Source: Flavobacterium cerinum
Lineage (GTDB): Bacteria > Bacteroidota > Bacteroidia > Flavobacteriales > Flavobacteriaceae
DNA: 64,000 nucleotides
Direction: 5' to 3'
NCBI RefSeq assembly: GCF_024496085.1
Contig: NZ_CP101751.1
Location: 3,534,001 to 3,598,000, forward strand
In this document: positions 34,898 to 44,180 of the stretch, one piece after another
Layout of the letters: the number at the start of each line of letters is the position of its first letter
Numbering within the stretch: the first letter of the stretch is position 1
Notes under the pieces: model-generated
Database searches by the model: none
Told to the model about the DNA's origin: nothing
Seen by the model: only the letters and a program-made list of their open reading frames with translations
Position numbers and translations under genes: made by a program

Positions 34898-35470
34898 ATG
34901 GAAGAGATTAAAAATTTTATTACCGCTTTTATTCAGGATGAATTTACCTGTAATAAAGCGAATTATGATTTTTCTATTTCTGATGAAGAATATGAAAAAA
35001 TGCGACTAAAAGTGACAGCTTACTTTCATACTGTGAATGCAGACGAATATTGGAGAGGATTAGAGGGAGAAGATGTACAAGAGTTGGATCATACAATGAA
35101 AGAGGTCTATTTTCAAAATGTAAAGAGCGCAATTCCGCGCTCCTTATTTCAAATTAAGCAATACAAAAACCCTAAAGTAGGCGAAGGTTTAGCCAGATGG
35201 CTAACCAGCGATGCCCTTTTTGCGTGTTATACGAGTTATACAGAAACCAATGACTTACCGCTTGATTATTCTACTGTATTTTATGTAGCGTCAACAAATG
35301 AAGGTTTTAAAATTATCTATAAAATACGCTATGAAAGTGATGTGCCTGAATGGCGTCATTCACACAATTTAAAAATAAATCAAGTAGCGAATCCCGGTAA
35401 ATTTATAGCTGTTGAAAAATACCAAGCGCCACAGGAAGTAAACAGTTTGGCGGATTACAATGCCGGGTAA
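34898..35470 (+). CDS. Hypothetical protein, NTF2-like immunity family
   Basis: 190 residues. N-terminal helix EEIKNFITAFIQDEFTCNKA, then FQIKQYKNPKVGEGLARWLT, ACYTSYTETND and FYVASTNEGFKIIYKIRYES. It ends with GKFIAVEKYQAPQEVNSLAD. It is a paralogue of the broken gene at 35577: both have the Mxx-helix start, a FVA/FIA-ER/EKY motif before a Pro/Ser tail and the same spacing. NTF2-like immunity folds have this strand order, but the assignment is inference. Confidence 0.6.
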   Translation: MEEIKNFITAFIQDEFTCNKANYDFSISDEEYEKMRLKVTAYFHTVNADEYWRGLEGEDVQELDHTMKEVYFQNVKSAIPRSLFQIKQYKNPKVGEGLARWLTSDALFACYTSYTETNDLPLDYSTVFYVASTNEGFKIIYKIRYESDVPEWRHSHNLKINQVANPGKFIAVEKYQAPQEVNSLADYNAG

Positions 35471-35576
35471 AATAATTAATCATTAATTAGATGCGTGATT
35501 TCCTTTACTTCGGTTTGAATCCGTATAAAACGAAATGAAATCGGTTAAAGGAAAATCAGATACGAAATAGAAAACA

Positions 35577-36116
35577 ATGGAAAAAGCAAAAGAATTTATT
35601 TTAAAATTTTTTACCAAAGAAGCGGAATGCTGGACAAATTTAGAGCTGACTGATTTAGGCCGGTTTAATAATGCTGTTAAAGAATTATAGGCGATGGCAA
35701 TTGAAGACCTTGATGAGTCATTAGGAATTCTTCAGAGAAATGAATTAGATCAGGAAGATAATCCAACAACATACCAACCTCGTCATTTATATAAACTCAG
35801 CGCTTATAAAAATCAAATTTACGGCGATATATGGGTAGCTTATGCTTCAAGTACCGCCACCGAAACGGATCCTAATGCTTATACTATTTTTGAAGCTTTT
35901 ATTGTAGGCAAAGTTGAAGATGAATTGAAAGTTATCGGAACGATGATGCGACATAAAAACCGCTCAACTATGAAAGTGGAAGGTTGGAAAGCGAGTATAT
36001 ATAACCCATCCGATTTAGATATTAAAAAATTAGGCGAGTTTGTTGCTACAGAACGCTATTTTGAACCTAGTAATCGGGATAATTTTTCACTTGAAGAATA
36101 TTTAAAAGATAAATAA
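35577..36116 (+). pseudogene. Paralogue of the 34898 gene with in-frame TAG
   Basis: ATG at 35577 gives EKAKEFILKFFTKEAECWTN, then LGRFNNAVKEL and TAG (35688-35690). The same frame goes straight on with AMAIEDLDESLGILQRNELD to the stop at 36116. A single base change would restore a 179-residue protein that looks like the 34898 product (KLSAYKNQIYGDIWVAYASS, LGEFVATERYFEPSNRD). The part from the ATG at 35694 (140 residues) might still be made. Confidence 0.75.
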
Positions 36117-36177
36117 CATTCCGGGGTATAATGGCAGACTACTTTGATATCGTTATATATAACTAATTTTGAACAGT

Positions 36178-36807
36178 ATGATTATACAGATGATCAAGAA
36201 ATATTCGGTTTTGATATGCCTGGTAACTTCAGTGATTTTAATCGTAATAGCAACATTAGGCTATTCCGGCGGTTCACTGCTTGACAAAAATTCTATAGGC
36301 TTTAACTGGTCCAAAAATTTTATCAGTAATTTATTTGCACCAAAAGCGATAAACGGTTCTGAAAACTCGTATCGGATTTGGGCAATCATCGGAATGGCAT
36401 TTCACTCGGTCGGTTACGGGCTTTTCTTTATCAATATGTCAAAAAAAATCACTCAAAGACAATTGTCGGGTGCTTTAAAATTTATAGGAGTTGCCAACAT
36501 AATACTTATTTTCTTAATCGCTACGCCCTTGCATGATCTGGGAACTCTATCGATCATTTTAACATTGGCAGGTTTATTTACTATTACTGTATTTATCCTA
36601 ATGTCTAAACTTCATTTCCTTAAATTCTGTTGTATTCTTTGCTTATTAACTTATTACGGTTTCTTTTCCGTTTTTGGTTTAGGCTATTTGGATTTGGCCA
36701 TCATAATGCAAAAAGTATATATTGTAAGTTCGATCCTATTAGTTTTAGGACTTGAGTATTTTACCAAATCGGAAGACTTTAAAGCAATTAAATCAGGAAG
36801 ACAATAG
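36178..36807 (+). CDS. Multi-pass membrane protein of unknown function
   Basis: 209 residues from the ATG at 36178; a TTG at 36169 is an alternative. Six hydrophobic segments. LGYSGGSLLDKNSIGFNWSK, NFISNLFAPKAINGSENSYR and GLEYFTKSEDF are conserved in a family I recall from Bacteroidota; a DUF998-like fold is possible. No function known. Confidence 0.65.
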   Translation: MIIQMIKKYSVLICLVTSVILIVIATLGYSGGSLLDKNSIGFNWSKNFISNLFAPKAINGSENSYRIWAIIGMAFHSVGYGLFFINMSKKITQRQLSGALKFIGVANIILIFLIATPLHDLGTLSIILTLAGLFTITVFILMSKLHFLKFCCILCLLTYYGFFSVFGLGYLDLAIIMQKVYIVSSILLVLGLEYFTKSEDFKAIKSGRQ

Positions 36808-36913
36808 CAGGCTGAAATCAATTTACACAAATTAGACAGAGACACCAACAACGCGAGGTCTACATCAAAATAAACTTAAAATCATAGGATTAACGGGCGT
36901 GAAATTAAGCAAT

Positions 36914-37063
36914 TCAACAATGAAAGTGGAAGGTTGGAAAGCGAGCCTATAACCCATCCGATTAGATATTAAAAAAATTAGGAGAGTTGTTACTACAGAA
37001 CGCTATTTCGAATCCGGTAATCGGAATAATTTTTCACTTGAAGAGTTTTGAAAGATACATAAC
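36914..37063 (+). pseudogene. Decayed copy of the 35577 gene 3' end
   Basis: This stretch repeats 35964-36118 at the DNA level: TGAAAGTGGAAGGTTGGAAA, then AACCCATCCGAT, then CTACAGAACGCTATTT and ATTTTTCACTTGAAGA. Small deletions, including two bases after GCGAG, break the frame. The gap 36808-36913 has no other feature. Confidence 0.85.
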
Positions 37064-37093
37064 GTTTATCGTAGCGCATGGCTTTGCTCCTTT

Positions 37094-38527
37094 CTATTCT
37101 ACTCTTGAAAGTGTTTTAACTACAAAATCCATTTGTCTGTCAAACCCTGTTTTTAAATCATCAGCCAAAAGCGGTACTTCGACGTCCGGCTTTATTCCTT
37201 TCGGATCATTTTTAAAATTCGGCGTTTTCATTTTGTACTGAAGTATAGGAATCCATACCAATGTTTTAGAATAAGGCAGTACAAATGCCTGACCACCTGC
37301 ATTACTATAATTACTTCCCTGAGAATATTCTCCATAAAATTTTCCGATCTTATATTCCCGCATTAATGCTAATAAATGCCCGGTGGTTGAAAAACAACCT
37401 CCATTAATCAAAACACTAATATGTCCTTTGTAAAAATTCGGTTTATTTTGTTGTTTTTTAAACCACCAAAAATCAGTGGCACTATTCGTTGTTGTGAAAC
37501 AGTTTAGTCCGTTTCTTTTCTTAGTTTCTGCTAAATTTATTTCTTCAATGCTTTCGGGATATTGCGCATAATGCTTCCAGCTTTTCACACTATTATACTT
37601 TGCGCCAACATAATCAAAATAGTCATAGGGCCTATCGATCAAATAAGAAAACAAATAATTGGAAATTTCCGCAGCTCCACCACCGTTATCGCGTAAATCA
37701 ATAATTAAATTTTTAGTTTTCAGGCTGTCAAGCTTTGCGAAAAAAATATCCAATTGATTTTGCGCAATCTTTCTATCGGCTTCATTATAACCATTTACAA
37801 AGGAATGAAACTTGAGAACCGCAATTTTATCTTTTCTGATTTCAGTTGTTAAAGGTTGAATGTTATCGGCGGTGCTTTTTGTGAAGCTGTCCAAAGTAAT
37901 TCCTTTTAATGCAACTTTTTGCTTTTGGTTATTTTTGTCAATAAATTCAACTTCAAATTTTTCACCTGGGTTGTGAATAAAATAATAAAAAGGAAAATTC
38001 TTAAATTTCGTATTTAATCCTGTTTCATTGCTACCTTCAAGATGAATAATTTGTTTAACCTCTTTTACTATCGCATCAATATTTTCTACATTTATTTTAA
38101 GAATCTGTAAACCGGAATAAATGTTGTTTTCCTTTATTGAATTATCAAAATAATACTTGTTTTTTATCTGATAAATGCTGAATGGAAAAACGGGTTTTTC
38201 TTTTAACAATGTCGTAATTTGCCCTCTGTCAACAGTTGTATGCCCGTCTTTGATTTTTGCCATTAGTGTGGCTGTAAGTTTGTAATACTCCACAACGGAA
38301 AGATCCCCTTTTATCGAATTTTTCAAATCAAGATAGGTTTTGTCAAATTCTTTTTTCGAACAAAACATAAACTGTCCCGGATGAATCGTATTGGTCAGGT
38401 TGTATAGCTGCGTAAATTCTGAAGAAATACTATCTTTTTTTAACGTTTTATCGAACAATGATTGATGCTGTCCAAAACTGAAATTAATCACAAAGCATAA
38501 AAACGGGAATATTATTTTCAAATTCAT
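37094..38527 (-). CDS. S41 family peptidase (C-terminal-processing-like)
   Basis: 477 residues with a signal peptide (LKIIFPFLCFVINFSFG). The S41 tail-specific protease domain has LIIDLRDNGGGAAEISNYL and the nucleophile region LINGGCFSTTGHLLALMREY, with Ser in the CFSTTG element. A PDZ-like part may lie around residues 95-180. It acts in the periplasm or outside the cell. Substrate unknown. It ends close to the decayed immunity copy. Confidence 0.85.
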   Translation of the reverse strand: MNLKIIFPFLCFVINFSFGQHQSLFDKTLKKDSISSEFTQLYNLTNTIHPGQFMFCSKKEFDKTYLDLKNSIKGDLSVVEYYKLTATLMAKIKDGHTTVDRGQITTLLKEKPVFPFSIYQIKNKYYFDNSIKENNIYSGLQILKINVENIDAIVKEVKQIIHLEGSNETGLNTKFKNFPFYYFIHNPGEKFEVEFIDKNNQKQKVALKGITLDSFTKSTADNIQPLTTEIRKDKIAVLKFHSFVNGYNEADRKIAQNQLDIFFAKLDSLKTKNLIIDLRDNGGGAAEISNYLFSYLIDRPYDYFDYVGAKYNSVKSWKHYAQYPESIEEINLAETKKRNGLNCFTTTNSATDFWWFKKQQNKPNFYKGHISVLINGGCFSTTGHLLALMREYKIGKFYGEYSQGSNYSNAGGQAFVLPYSKTLVWIPILQYKMKTPNFKNDPKGIKPDVEVPLLADDLKTGFDRQMDFVVKTLSRVE

Positions 38528-38712
38528 TATTGCGTTATTATTCAGACTTATTATTTATTGAATGACACGTAAAATCAAATATATACATTGCATTACTATG
38601 ATACAAATAATTAGTACACTAGTCCTGTCTTTTGTTTGAGATAAAATATGGCAATCCCTTTTTTTAAAACTGACATTGAAAGAATACCCGTTATTTAGTA
38701 TTAAGAGTGAGA

Positions 38713-39096
38713 TCAAATCCCATTAACCGATTCCTTTTCGAGCGCTATTTTTTTATGTTTTGCCCCCCATTGACTTAATTGGTCCCAGATAGGCACTAAT
38801 TCCACGGCGATGGCTGTCAACTCATAGTCTACTCTTGGAGGAACTTCAGCATAAACGGTTCGCTTTACCAATCCTTCCTTTTCCAACTCCCGAAGCTGTA
38901 GCGTAAGCATACGCTCTGTAATTCCATTAATCTGATTCCGTAATTCACCGAATCGCAATTTTCCTTTTTCAAGTTGACAAAGAATTAATAGTTTCCACCT
39001 ACCGCCTATTTTGCATACCGCATACGTCAGATTACAGTTTTCTACTATATAAGTCTCGTTCAACATATTAGTTGAATTCTCTTTTCTTTTTCCCAT
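38713..39096 (-). CDS. HxlR family transcriptional regulator
   Basis: 127 residues. The winged helix has the conserved CNLTYAVCKIGGRWKLLILC, FGELRNQINGITERMLTLQL and YELTAIAVELVPIWDQLSQW. HxlR proteins sense reactive or electrophilic compounds, often by a Cys near the N-terminus (C16 region here). It is divergent from the esterase/MFS operon, with its operator candidate next to the start codon. Confidence 0.92.
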   Translation of the reverse strand: MGKRKENSTNMLNETYIVENCNLTYAVCKIGGRWKLLILCQLEKGKLRFGELRNQINGITERMLTLQLRELEKEGLVKRTVYAEVPPRVDYELTAIAVELVPIWDQLSQWGAKHKKIALEKESVNGI

Positions 39097-39097
39097 T

Positions 39098-39115
39098 ACT
39101 TACAAATTTGTTAGT
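39098..39115. promoter_or_regulatory. HxlR operator candidate
   Basis: ACTTACAAATTTGTTAGT is an 18-base palindrome with one mismatched pair, 1 base upstream of the hxlR start codon. Binding there would block the regulator's own expression and could reach the divergent operon. Confidence 0.6.
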
Positions 39116-39160
39116 ACCATACATTTAGATGTGTAGCACACGAAAGTAGTAATTACCCGA

Positions 39161-39168
39161 TACATTTG
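39161..39168 (+). promoter_or_regulatory. -7 promoter box for esterase/MFS operon
   Basis: TACATTTG matches TAnnTTTG, 24 bases before the ATG at 39193. Confidence 0.5.
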
Positions 39169-39192
39169 CCGTATATCTTAACATAAATTAAT

Positions 39193-40113
39193 ATGACATT
39201 GTCAGAACAAGTAAATAACGTATTGGCCTATATTCAGGATATAGAAGTGCCTGCAAATCGTACTCCCTGGGAAACCGGAAGAGCGTTTTATGAAAAATTT
39301 ATTCCGCTCGCAGGAGAAAAGGAAACCGTTTTTCAAATTGAAGAACAAACTGTATTAAAAGACAACCATCCAATCCGGTTACGGATTTATCGTCCGAATG
39401 CTACTGAAAAACTACCCGTTATTATTTATTTTCACGGAGGTTGGTTTAACGCCGGAAGTTTAGAAACGCACGATACGCCATTACGCCAACTAACCAATCG
39501 TTTACAGGCGATTATCATTGCTGTAGAGTACCGATTGGCTCCGGAATATCCGTTCCCGTACGGATTAAATGATTGTGAATTTGCAGTGCAGTGGATTATC
39601 GATAATGCTGTATCACTTCGTATCAATGCCGACAAGATTTCGATTGCCGGTGATAGTGCGGGCGGCGCTTTAGCAGCAACGGTCACAAGAAAATTCCGTC
39701 AGAATAGTATCGCTCAGCTCCTTATTTATCCGGTTACCGATAATTCGCTGAAAACAGCATCCTGGAATGAATTTCAAAATGGTCCGCTATTAGATTTAAA
39801 AGGCGGTATTCAGGCCTGGGATTGGTACTTACCCAATAGAGCAGATCAAAATAATCCCGATGCAATTCCTTTATTAGCCAATGATTTTGAGGGATTACCT
39901 CCCACATTTATAGCCGTTGCAGAATACGATCCTTTACGGGATGAAGCGGTTCAATATGCCGAAAAGTTAAAAGCAAACGGAGTACAGGTAACACTAAGCT
40001 TGTATAAAGGGACTACGCACGGGTTCTTCCAAATGGGCGGTTATATTGATGATACAGAAGTACTATTACAGGATATGGCTGATTTTTTTAAAACCTACAC
40101 TAATACAAAATGA
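39193..40113 (+). CDS. Alpha/beta hydrolase, HSL-type esterase
   Basis: 306 residues, no signal peptide, so cytoplasmic. HSL-family motifs: oxyanion IYFHGGWFNAG, nucleophile AGDSAGGALAATV, acid in AEYDPLRDEAVQ and His in GTTHGFFQM. It overlaps the MFS gene by 4 bases (ATGA). The divergent HxlR regulator suggests a detoxification or xenobiotic role. It is related in family, not in location, to the 25444 esterase. Confidence 0.92.
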   Translation: MTLSEQVNNVLAYIQDIEVPANRTPWETGRAFYEKFIPLAGEKETVFQIEEQTVLKDNHPIRLRIYRPNATEKLPVIIYFHGGWFNAGSLETHDTPLRQLTNRLQAIIIAVEYRLAPEYPFPYGLNDCEFAVQWIIDNAVSLRINADKISIAGDSAGGALAATVTRKFRQNSIAQLLIYPVTDNSLKTASWNEFQNGPLLDLKGGIQAWDWYLPNRADQNNPDAIPLLANDFEGLPPTFIAVAEYDPLRDEAVQYAEKLKANGVQVTLSLYKGTTHGFFQMGGYIDDTEVLLQDMADFFKTYTNTK

Positions 40114-41270
40114 AAAAATACGCATATATAGGTTGTTTAGGATTTATAGCCGTTATCACAACCGAATTCGGTGTAATCGGTATTTTACCGCAAATTGCAA
40201 CTCATTACAACATTTCTATTGATAAAGCCGGCCTATTACTCAGTGCCTTTGCGTTAGTAATCGCATTAACCGGTCCGTTTATGACTTTACTGGTTTCCGG
40301 TATTGACCGTAAAAAGATCATGCTAGCCGCTATTTTTATTTTTCTGCTAACGGGTGTTATTTCCTCCTTTTCCCCTCCTTTTTGGTTACTGATGCTGGTC
40401 CGTATATTACCGGCGTTTTTGCAGCCTGTTTATATTTCCACTGCTTTATCAGTAGCGGTAGCCAATGGTAACAAGAAGAACGAAAACGAACTAATGAGTA
40501 TTGTTTTCAGTGGTGTAGCAATTGCGATGGTGTCGACCGTTCCGTTTGCGACCTGGTTAGCCAGTCGGTTTTCATGGGAATATTCATTTATAATCCAATC
40601 TCTGGTAACTATTATAGCGCTTTTAGCCATTTATTTCGTCCTTCCTGATATGCCGGTAGCTGCGAAAAAATCATACGGAAGTCAGTTGAAAATTTTAAAA
40701 CAGCCAACATTTATTGTCAGTACGGCAATGAACTTTTTTATGATTGCCGGGTGGTTTTCTACCTACAGTTATTTTGCTGAATACCTGAACAAAGCTAAAG
40801 GTCTGGATAGTATGATGGTTAGTTATATGTTGTTTCTGTTCGGTATAATTGGCGTCATCGCAAATCGTATTTCAGGGAAGATGCTCAATAAAAATATAGC
40901 CAATACCACAGCCTTGTTTTTATCCGGTACTATTCTGATTCCGTTATTGTTGCATTTTTCAGGTACGAACACCATCGCTATAATTTTCGTTATTGCACTT
41001 TGGGGTTTTCTCTATTCTCCTAGTTTTCTGAATGCTTCCACTTATATGATTTCATCAGCACCTAAGTCTTTGGAATTTGCCAATAGTCTTGCCACTTCAT
41101 TCGGAAATCTGGGTATTACCTTAGGCACGACTGTCGGAGGATGGATTATTGCTACAAATGGAGTAGAATACACGCCCTGGCTTACCCTATTATTTGGGGT
41201 ATTAGCATTTGCAATGATCGTATTGCGGAAATATTTAGAAAAAGGAAGTATATCGGTACAAAAAGATTAA
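40110..41270 (+). CDS. MFS transporter
   Basis: 386 residues with 12 membrane segments. MFS motif A-like loop VSGIDRKKIMLAAIFIFLLT between segments 2 and 3. The layout resembles drug/arabinose efflux pumps of the DHA1 type (LSAFALVIALTGPF). It likely exports a toxic compound linked to the esterase gene with which it overlaps. Confidence 0.9.
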   Translation: MKKYAYIGCLGFIAVITTEFGVIGILPQIATHYNISIDKAGLLLSAFALVIALTGPFMTLLVSGIDRKKIMLAAIFIFLLTGVISSFSPPFWLLMLVRILPAFLQPVYISTALSVAVANGNKKNENELMSIVFSGVAIAMVSTVPFATWLASRFSWEYSFIIQSLVTIIALLAIYFVLPDMPVAAKKSYGSQLKILKQPTFIVSTAMNFFMIAGWFSTYSYFAEYLNKAKGLDSMMVSYMLFLFGIIGVIANRISGKMLNKNIANTTALFLSGTILIPLLLHFSGTNTIAIIFVIALWGFLYSPSFLNASTYMISSAPKSLEFANSLATSFGNLGITLGTTVGGWIIATNGVEYTPWLTLLFGVLAFAMIVLRKYLEKGSISVQKD

Positions 41271-41294
41271 CTCCCTCTTTATTTGCAACTTTAT

Positions 41295-41327
41295 AAAAAA
41301 CCTGATACTACTACTATCAGGTTTTTT
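41295..41327 (+). terminator. Terminator of esterase/MFS operon
   Basis: AAAAAACCTGATA, loop CTACTAC, TATCAGGTTTTTT. Perfect hairpin with T tail. Confidence 0.92.
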
Positions 41328-41395
41328 CTTGTAGTTTTTGTAGACATGGAATTACTCCCGAATAGACAAAATAAACCCACACTATTCATGCTGAA

Positions 41396-41989
41396 CTATT
41401 GTCTCAAATCGTTATTCCCATTCGTAATTTTTATTCGCTGTATTTGGTTTTCTTGCCGTATTTCAACCTTATCTAGTCCGTTTTGATCCAGCGCATTAAA
41501 AATGGAAAAGAAATTTTCAATGTCAGAAGGCGATTCTTTTTCGAGGACAAACTCAATTCCGTTGAGCATAGCTCCGGTTTCATGCTCTTCGCCACTTGCT
41601 AAGTCTTCACTTATAAAGTTAAAAGTCAGAATATTAATTCCTACTATATTTTTATTCAGGTTTTTGGCTAAGTCGGAATTACCGTTTTCTTTCCAAATTA
41701 AAGGCAAATCATCTCCCATTCCATACCAATCTAATTTATCTTTCAGATTAAACGTGTCTATTGTTAAACTAAATTCGTCTAATTGAAAAGCTGTAAATTC
41801 GTATCTCTTTCCATCAATTTCAAGAACTATCGGACCATCGTTAAACCATTCATTCTGTTTTGTATTCCACATCACCCAGAATTTTTCAATTCTTTTTCCA
41901 ATAAGTTCAAATAGTGTTGCATTAAACGCATTCTTAAAATCAGCAGCAGAAGTATGAAAATTCGGTTTATAATTTGGAATGCCAAGCAT
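41396..41989 (-). CDS. Hypothetical protein
   Basis: 197 residues, soluble. N-terminal FHTSAADFKNAFNATLFELI, a Trp-rich middle (KFWVMWNTKQNEWFNDGPIV), and C-terminal EEHETGAMLNGIEFVLE. Unknown family, possibly another immunity-type protein. Just before its start codon on the minus strand stands CGTTGTAACC, the type of leading end seen for cassettes, but I find no matched trailing end. Confidence 0.55.
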   Translation of the reverse strand: MLGIPNYKPNFHTSAADFKNAFNATLFELIGKRIEKFWVMWNTKQNEWFNDGPIVLEIDGKRYEFTAFQLDEFSLTIDTFNLKDKLDWYGMGDDLPLIWKENGNSDLAKNLNKNIVGINILTFNFISEDLASGEEHETGAMLNGIEFVLEKESPSDIENFFSIFNALDQNGLDKVEIRQENQIQRIKITNGNNDLRQ

Positions 41990-42137
41990 AGGATTATATA
42001 AATGGTTACAACGGGTTTAGGAATGCCAAAACTAAATAAAATTGTTTAAAATAAGTCTGTCATGAATGGTTTTCATAACGAGATCACATTTTATGCAAAA
42101 AGCTTGTAACAAAATATTTTAAACTTTATTAGCCTCT

Positions 42138-42186
42138 AAATTAGGTAAAAACACGTATTGCTTTGTTATTTATAAATTGCTTCTTT
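42138..42186 (+). repeat. Upstream repeat element (TTAGGTA motif), copy B
   Basis: It contains TTAGGTAAAAACACGTATTG (42141-42160), identical to copy A (29762-29781), and TATAAATT after it. It stands 185 bases before the 42345 gene. The rest of the gap 41990-42344 is AT-rich and holds no gene I can support. Confidence 0.7.
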
Positions 42187-42344
42187 TCAGATTAAAACAG
42201 AATTGATATTTTGTTAGGTAATATAAGCCTTTTACTAAAGAGAATTAACAACGTAATTTCCGAAATACGACTTATATAACTTTAAACGAAACAAACAAGT
42301 GATCGGTTTCGTAAAAGATTGATAATCATTTTTAACCAAACATA

Positions 42345-42953
42345 ATGAAAGAACAATCTCTCGAAAAATTTAAAGAACAACTTTCACAAATTCTATCAAG
42401 TGAAAATGCTTTAATAACTAAAGATGTATCTGATACCATTGCGGCAAATTTTTTTCAAATCGAAGTATCTTATGAGATCGATTATGAAATTGAAGATCTA
42501 CCAAATAATCGAACACAATACATCACTTTTGATGATAATTATAAGGGAAAAACAGTAAAAGTCCAGAATTTATTTTTGAATTATAGGAATCTATTTAAAG
42601 AATTACCCGATATAGTACTTACGACAACAGGATTAGTTGAATTTCCTGATCTAGCATTTCTTGGCGCAATTGTATTATGGAACAAATTATGGGCACATGT
42701 AAAAGTCGATTTTGATGAAAAACAAGCTATTGCTTTACGTATAATGTGGAAAAATGCTAAGATTGATGATTGCAAGATATTAGATGATCAAGCTTATGGC
42801 TACTATAACAATTATATGGTTGGATTGAATAGAAATACAATAACCAAAAATGAATTTGATCAAATAACAGAAAGTTTAAAAAATTTAAAATGCATCCGAA
42901 AAACGGGCAATGAAAATGAGATGTGGGAATTAATTGAACGTATAAAAATCTGA
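42345..42953 (+). CDS. Hypothetical protein
   Basis: 202 residues, soluble. LSQILSSENALITKDVSDTI, a middle with EIEDLPNNRTQYITFDDNYK, and LTKNEFDQITESLKNLKCI. No recognised domain. AT-rich codon use. It lies between repeat copy B and the TTTGATACAATAG repeat. Confidence 0.5.
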   Translation: MKEQSLEKFKEQLSQILSSENALITKDVSDTIAANFFQIEVSYEIDYEIEDLPNNRTQYITFDDNYKGKTVKVQNLFLNYRNLFKELPDIVLTTTGLVEFPDLAFLGAIVLWNKLWAHVKVDFDEKQAIALRIMWKNAKIDDCKILDDQAYGYYNNYMVGLNRNTITKNEFDQITESLKNLKCIRKTGNENEMWELIERIKI

Positions 42954-43005
42954 TAAAACGACTACAAATTTCACATTTTAAGCCAATATTATTTTCAGAA
43001 GGCAG

Positions 43006-43025
43006 TTTGATACAATAGATAATTT
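43006..43025 (+). repeat. TTTGATACAATAG repeat, copy 2
   Basis: TTTGATACAATAGATAATTT differs by one base from TTTGATACAATAGCTAATTT at 30354-30373, which is inside attC-like spacer 1. Both follow the stop codon of a small unknown gene. This suggests that a decayed spacer of the same family lies here. Confidence 0.6.
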
Positions 43026-43120
43026 ATCAACTTTATGTTACTCTCTCTAAAAATGATTCTATCTTTAATCAAAATTATCCCCAAAGGTTCTAACACAATA
43101 GATCCAAACAGCAACCAAAC

Positions 43121-43531
43121 ATGATTAAAATAAATCTAAACGCACTTGAAGGCGAACTTGATATCGAAATCAAAAAAAATGATGATCACTATAACCTGAT
43201 CGTGATCTTGTCGAAATCGGACTACTTTCAGGAAAACGGCAAGGCCTGGCATAAAAAAGTTGAAGACAATCAAACGATATTCAAAATTGCGGACCTGATT
43301 AAAGCGTGTTATACTACTCCATCCATCCCCAAAGGCATAACAATAAATGACGGTATCAGTAGAAAAATCAGTCTGGAAGATTCCGTTTCTATCCATCTCG
43401 TTCTCCAAAATAGCTATTATACAAATACAAATGAATCGGAGTTAATAAAAAGTATCTTTGAATATGTTTGCGAACAGCTTCAAGATCCGGTTCTGGAAAA
43501 CTATGTACAGGTATTTGATCATTATAAATAA
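43121..43531 (+). CDS. Hypothetical protein
   Basis: 136 residues, soluble. It starts IKINLNALEGELDIEIKKND, with HKKVEDNQTIFKIADLIKAC and SKEDSVSIHLVLQN-like LEDSVSIHLVLQN in the middle, and ends in VQVFDHYK. No recognised domain. The first of three consecutive plus-strand small genes (43121, 43673, 44181) that look immunity-like. Confidence 0.5.
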   Translation: MIKINLNALEGELDIEIKKNDDHYNLIVILSKSDYFQENGKAWHKKVEDNQTIFKIADLIKACYTTPSIPKGITINDGISRKISLEDSVSIHLVLQNSYYTNTNESELIKSIFEYVCEQLQDPVLENYVQVFDHYK

Positions 43532-43672
43532 TGCAACTGCGATTAAAATCGATTGCTGTTTTAAATCTTTCCGATTTTCAGGTAGCTTGTTTCACTACAA
43601 ATATTTTGTAAATTGATGCGTTTTTAAACCTCAAACGTTAGAAACAAAAGCAATTTTATCAATATCGGAAAT

Positions 43673-44143
43673 ATGGATTCAAATATAGGTTTCAGATTAT
43701 CGGCAGAAGCAAATACGTACAATTCGGCATTACGGATTATAAAATCCAAAGGCTACAAAATATTTTTATATCCGGACCAAAGTGATGACCTTTACGGTAC
43801 GTATTGGGCGATAAAAGAAAACCGGGATTTTATTGCTGAAGATCCGCTAAGATTATTGGGAATCATTACAATTTGGGAAACAAATGGGGATAACTGGAGC
43901 GGACCAAATCATGAAAATATACGGGATAAAATCGCAAGTAACGCTTTTCCGGATAGTGTTGCGGATATTGAAAAACTGAGCGAAGAAGACTTTGAAGTAC
44001 TGGTTAAGGACTATACTATTTTTTTAAATCGAATTTTCCCGAAACAAGTACTACCTGTCAACCCAACAAGACAAACGTTTTTTGATGTAATCAGTAACTT
44101 CTACAAATGGGATTTGGAACAATTTTACGAATGGGAAGAATAA
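43673..44143 (+). CDS. Hypothetical protein, immunity-like
   Basis: 156 residues. FRLSAEANTYNSALRIIKSK, IITIWETNGDNWSGPNHENI and DFEVLVKDYTIFLNRIFPKQ. No signal peptide. Unknown family; size and acidic C-terminus (YEWEE) fit immunity proteins. Confidence 0.5.
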   Translation: MDSNIGFRLSAEANTYNSALRIIKSKGYKIFLYPDQSDDLYGTYWAIKENRDFIAEDPLRLLGIITIWETNGDNWSGPNHENIRDKIASNAFPDSVADIEKLSEEDFEVLVKDYTIFLNRIFPKQVLPVNPTRQTFFDVISNFYKWDLEQFYEWEE

Positions 44144-44180
44144 CAACTTCACGAAGCTTCAAAACGTAAACTACAATTTT

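Noticed and set aside
36987..37241. 84-codon plus-strand frame
   Set aside because: It overlaps the decayed immunity copy and the 3' end of the S41 peptidase on the other strand; the composition is not protein-like.
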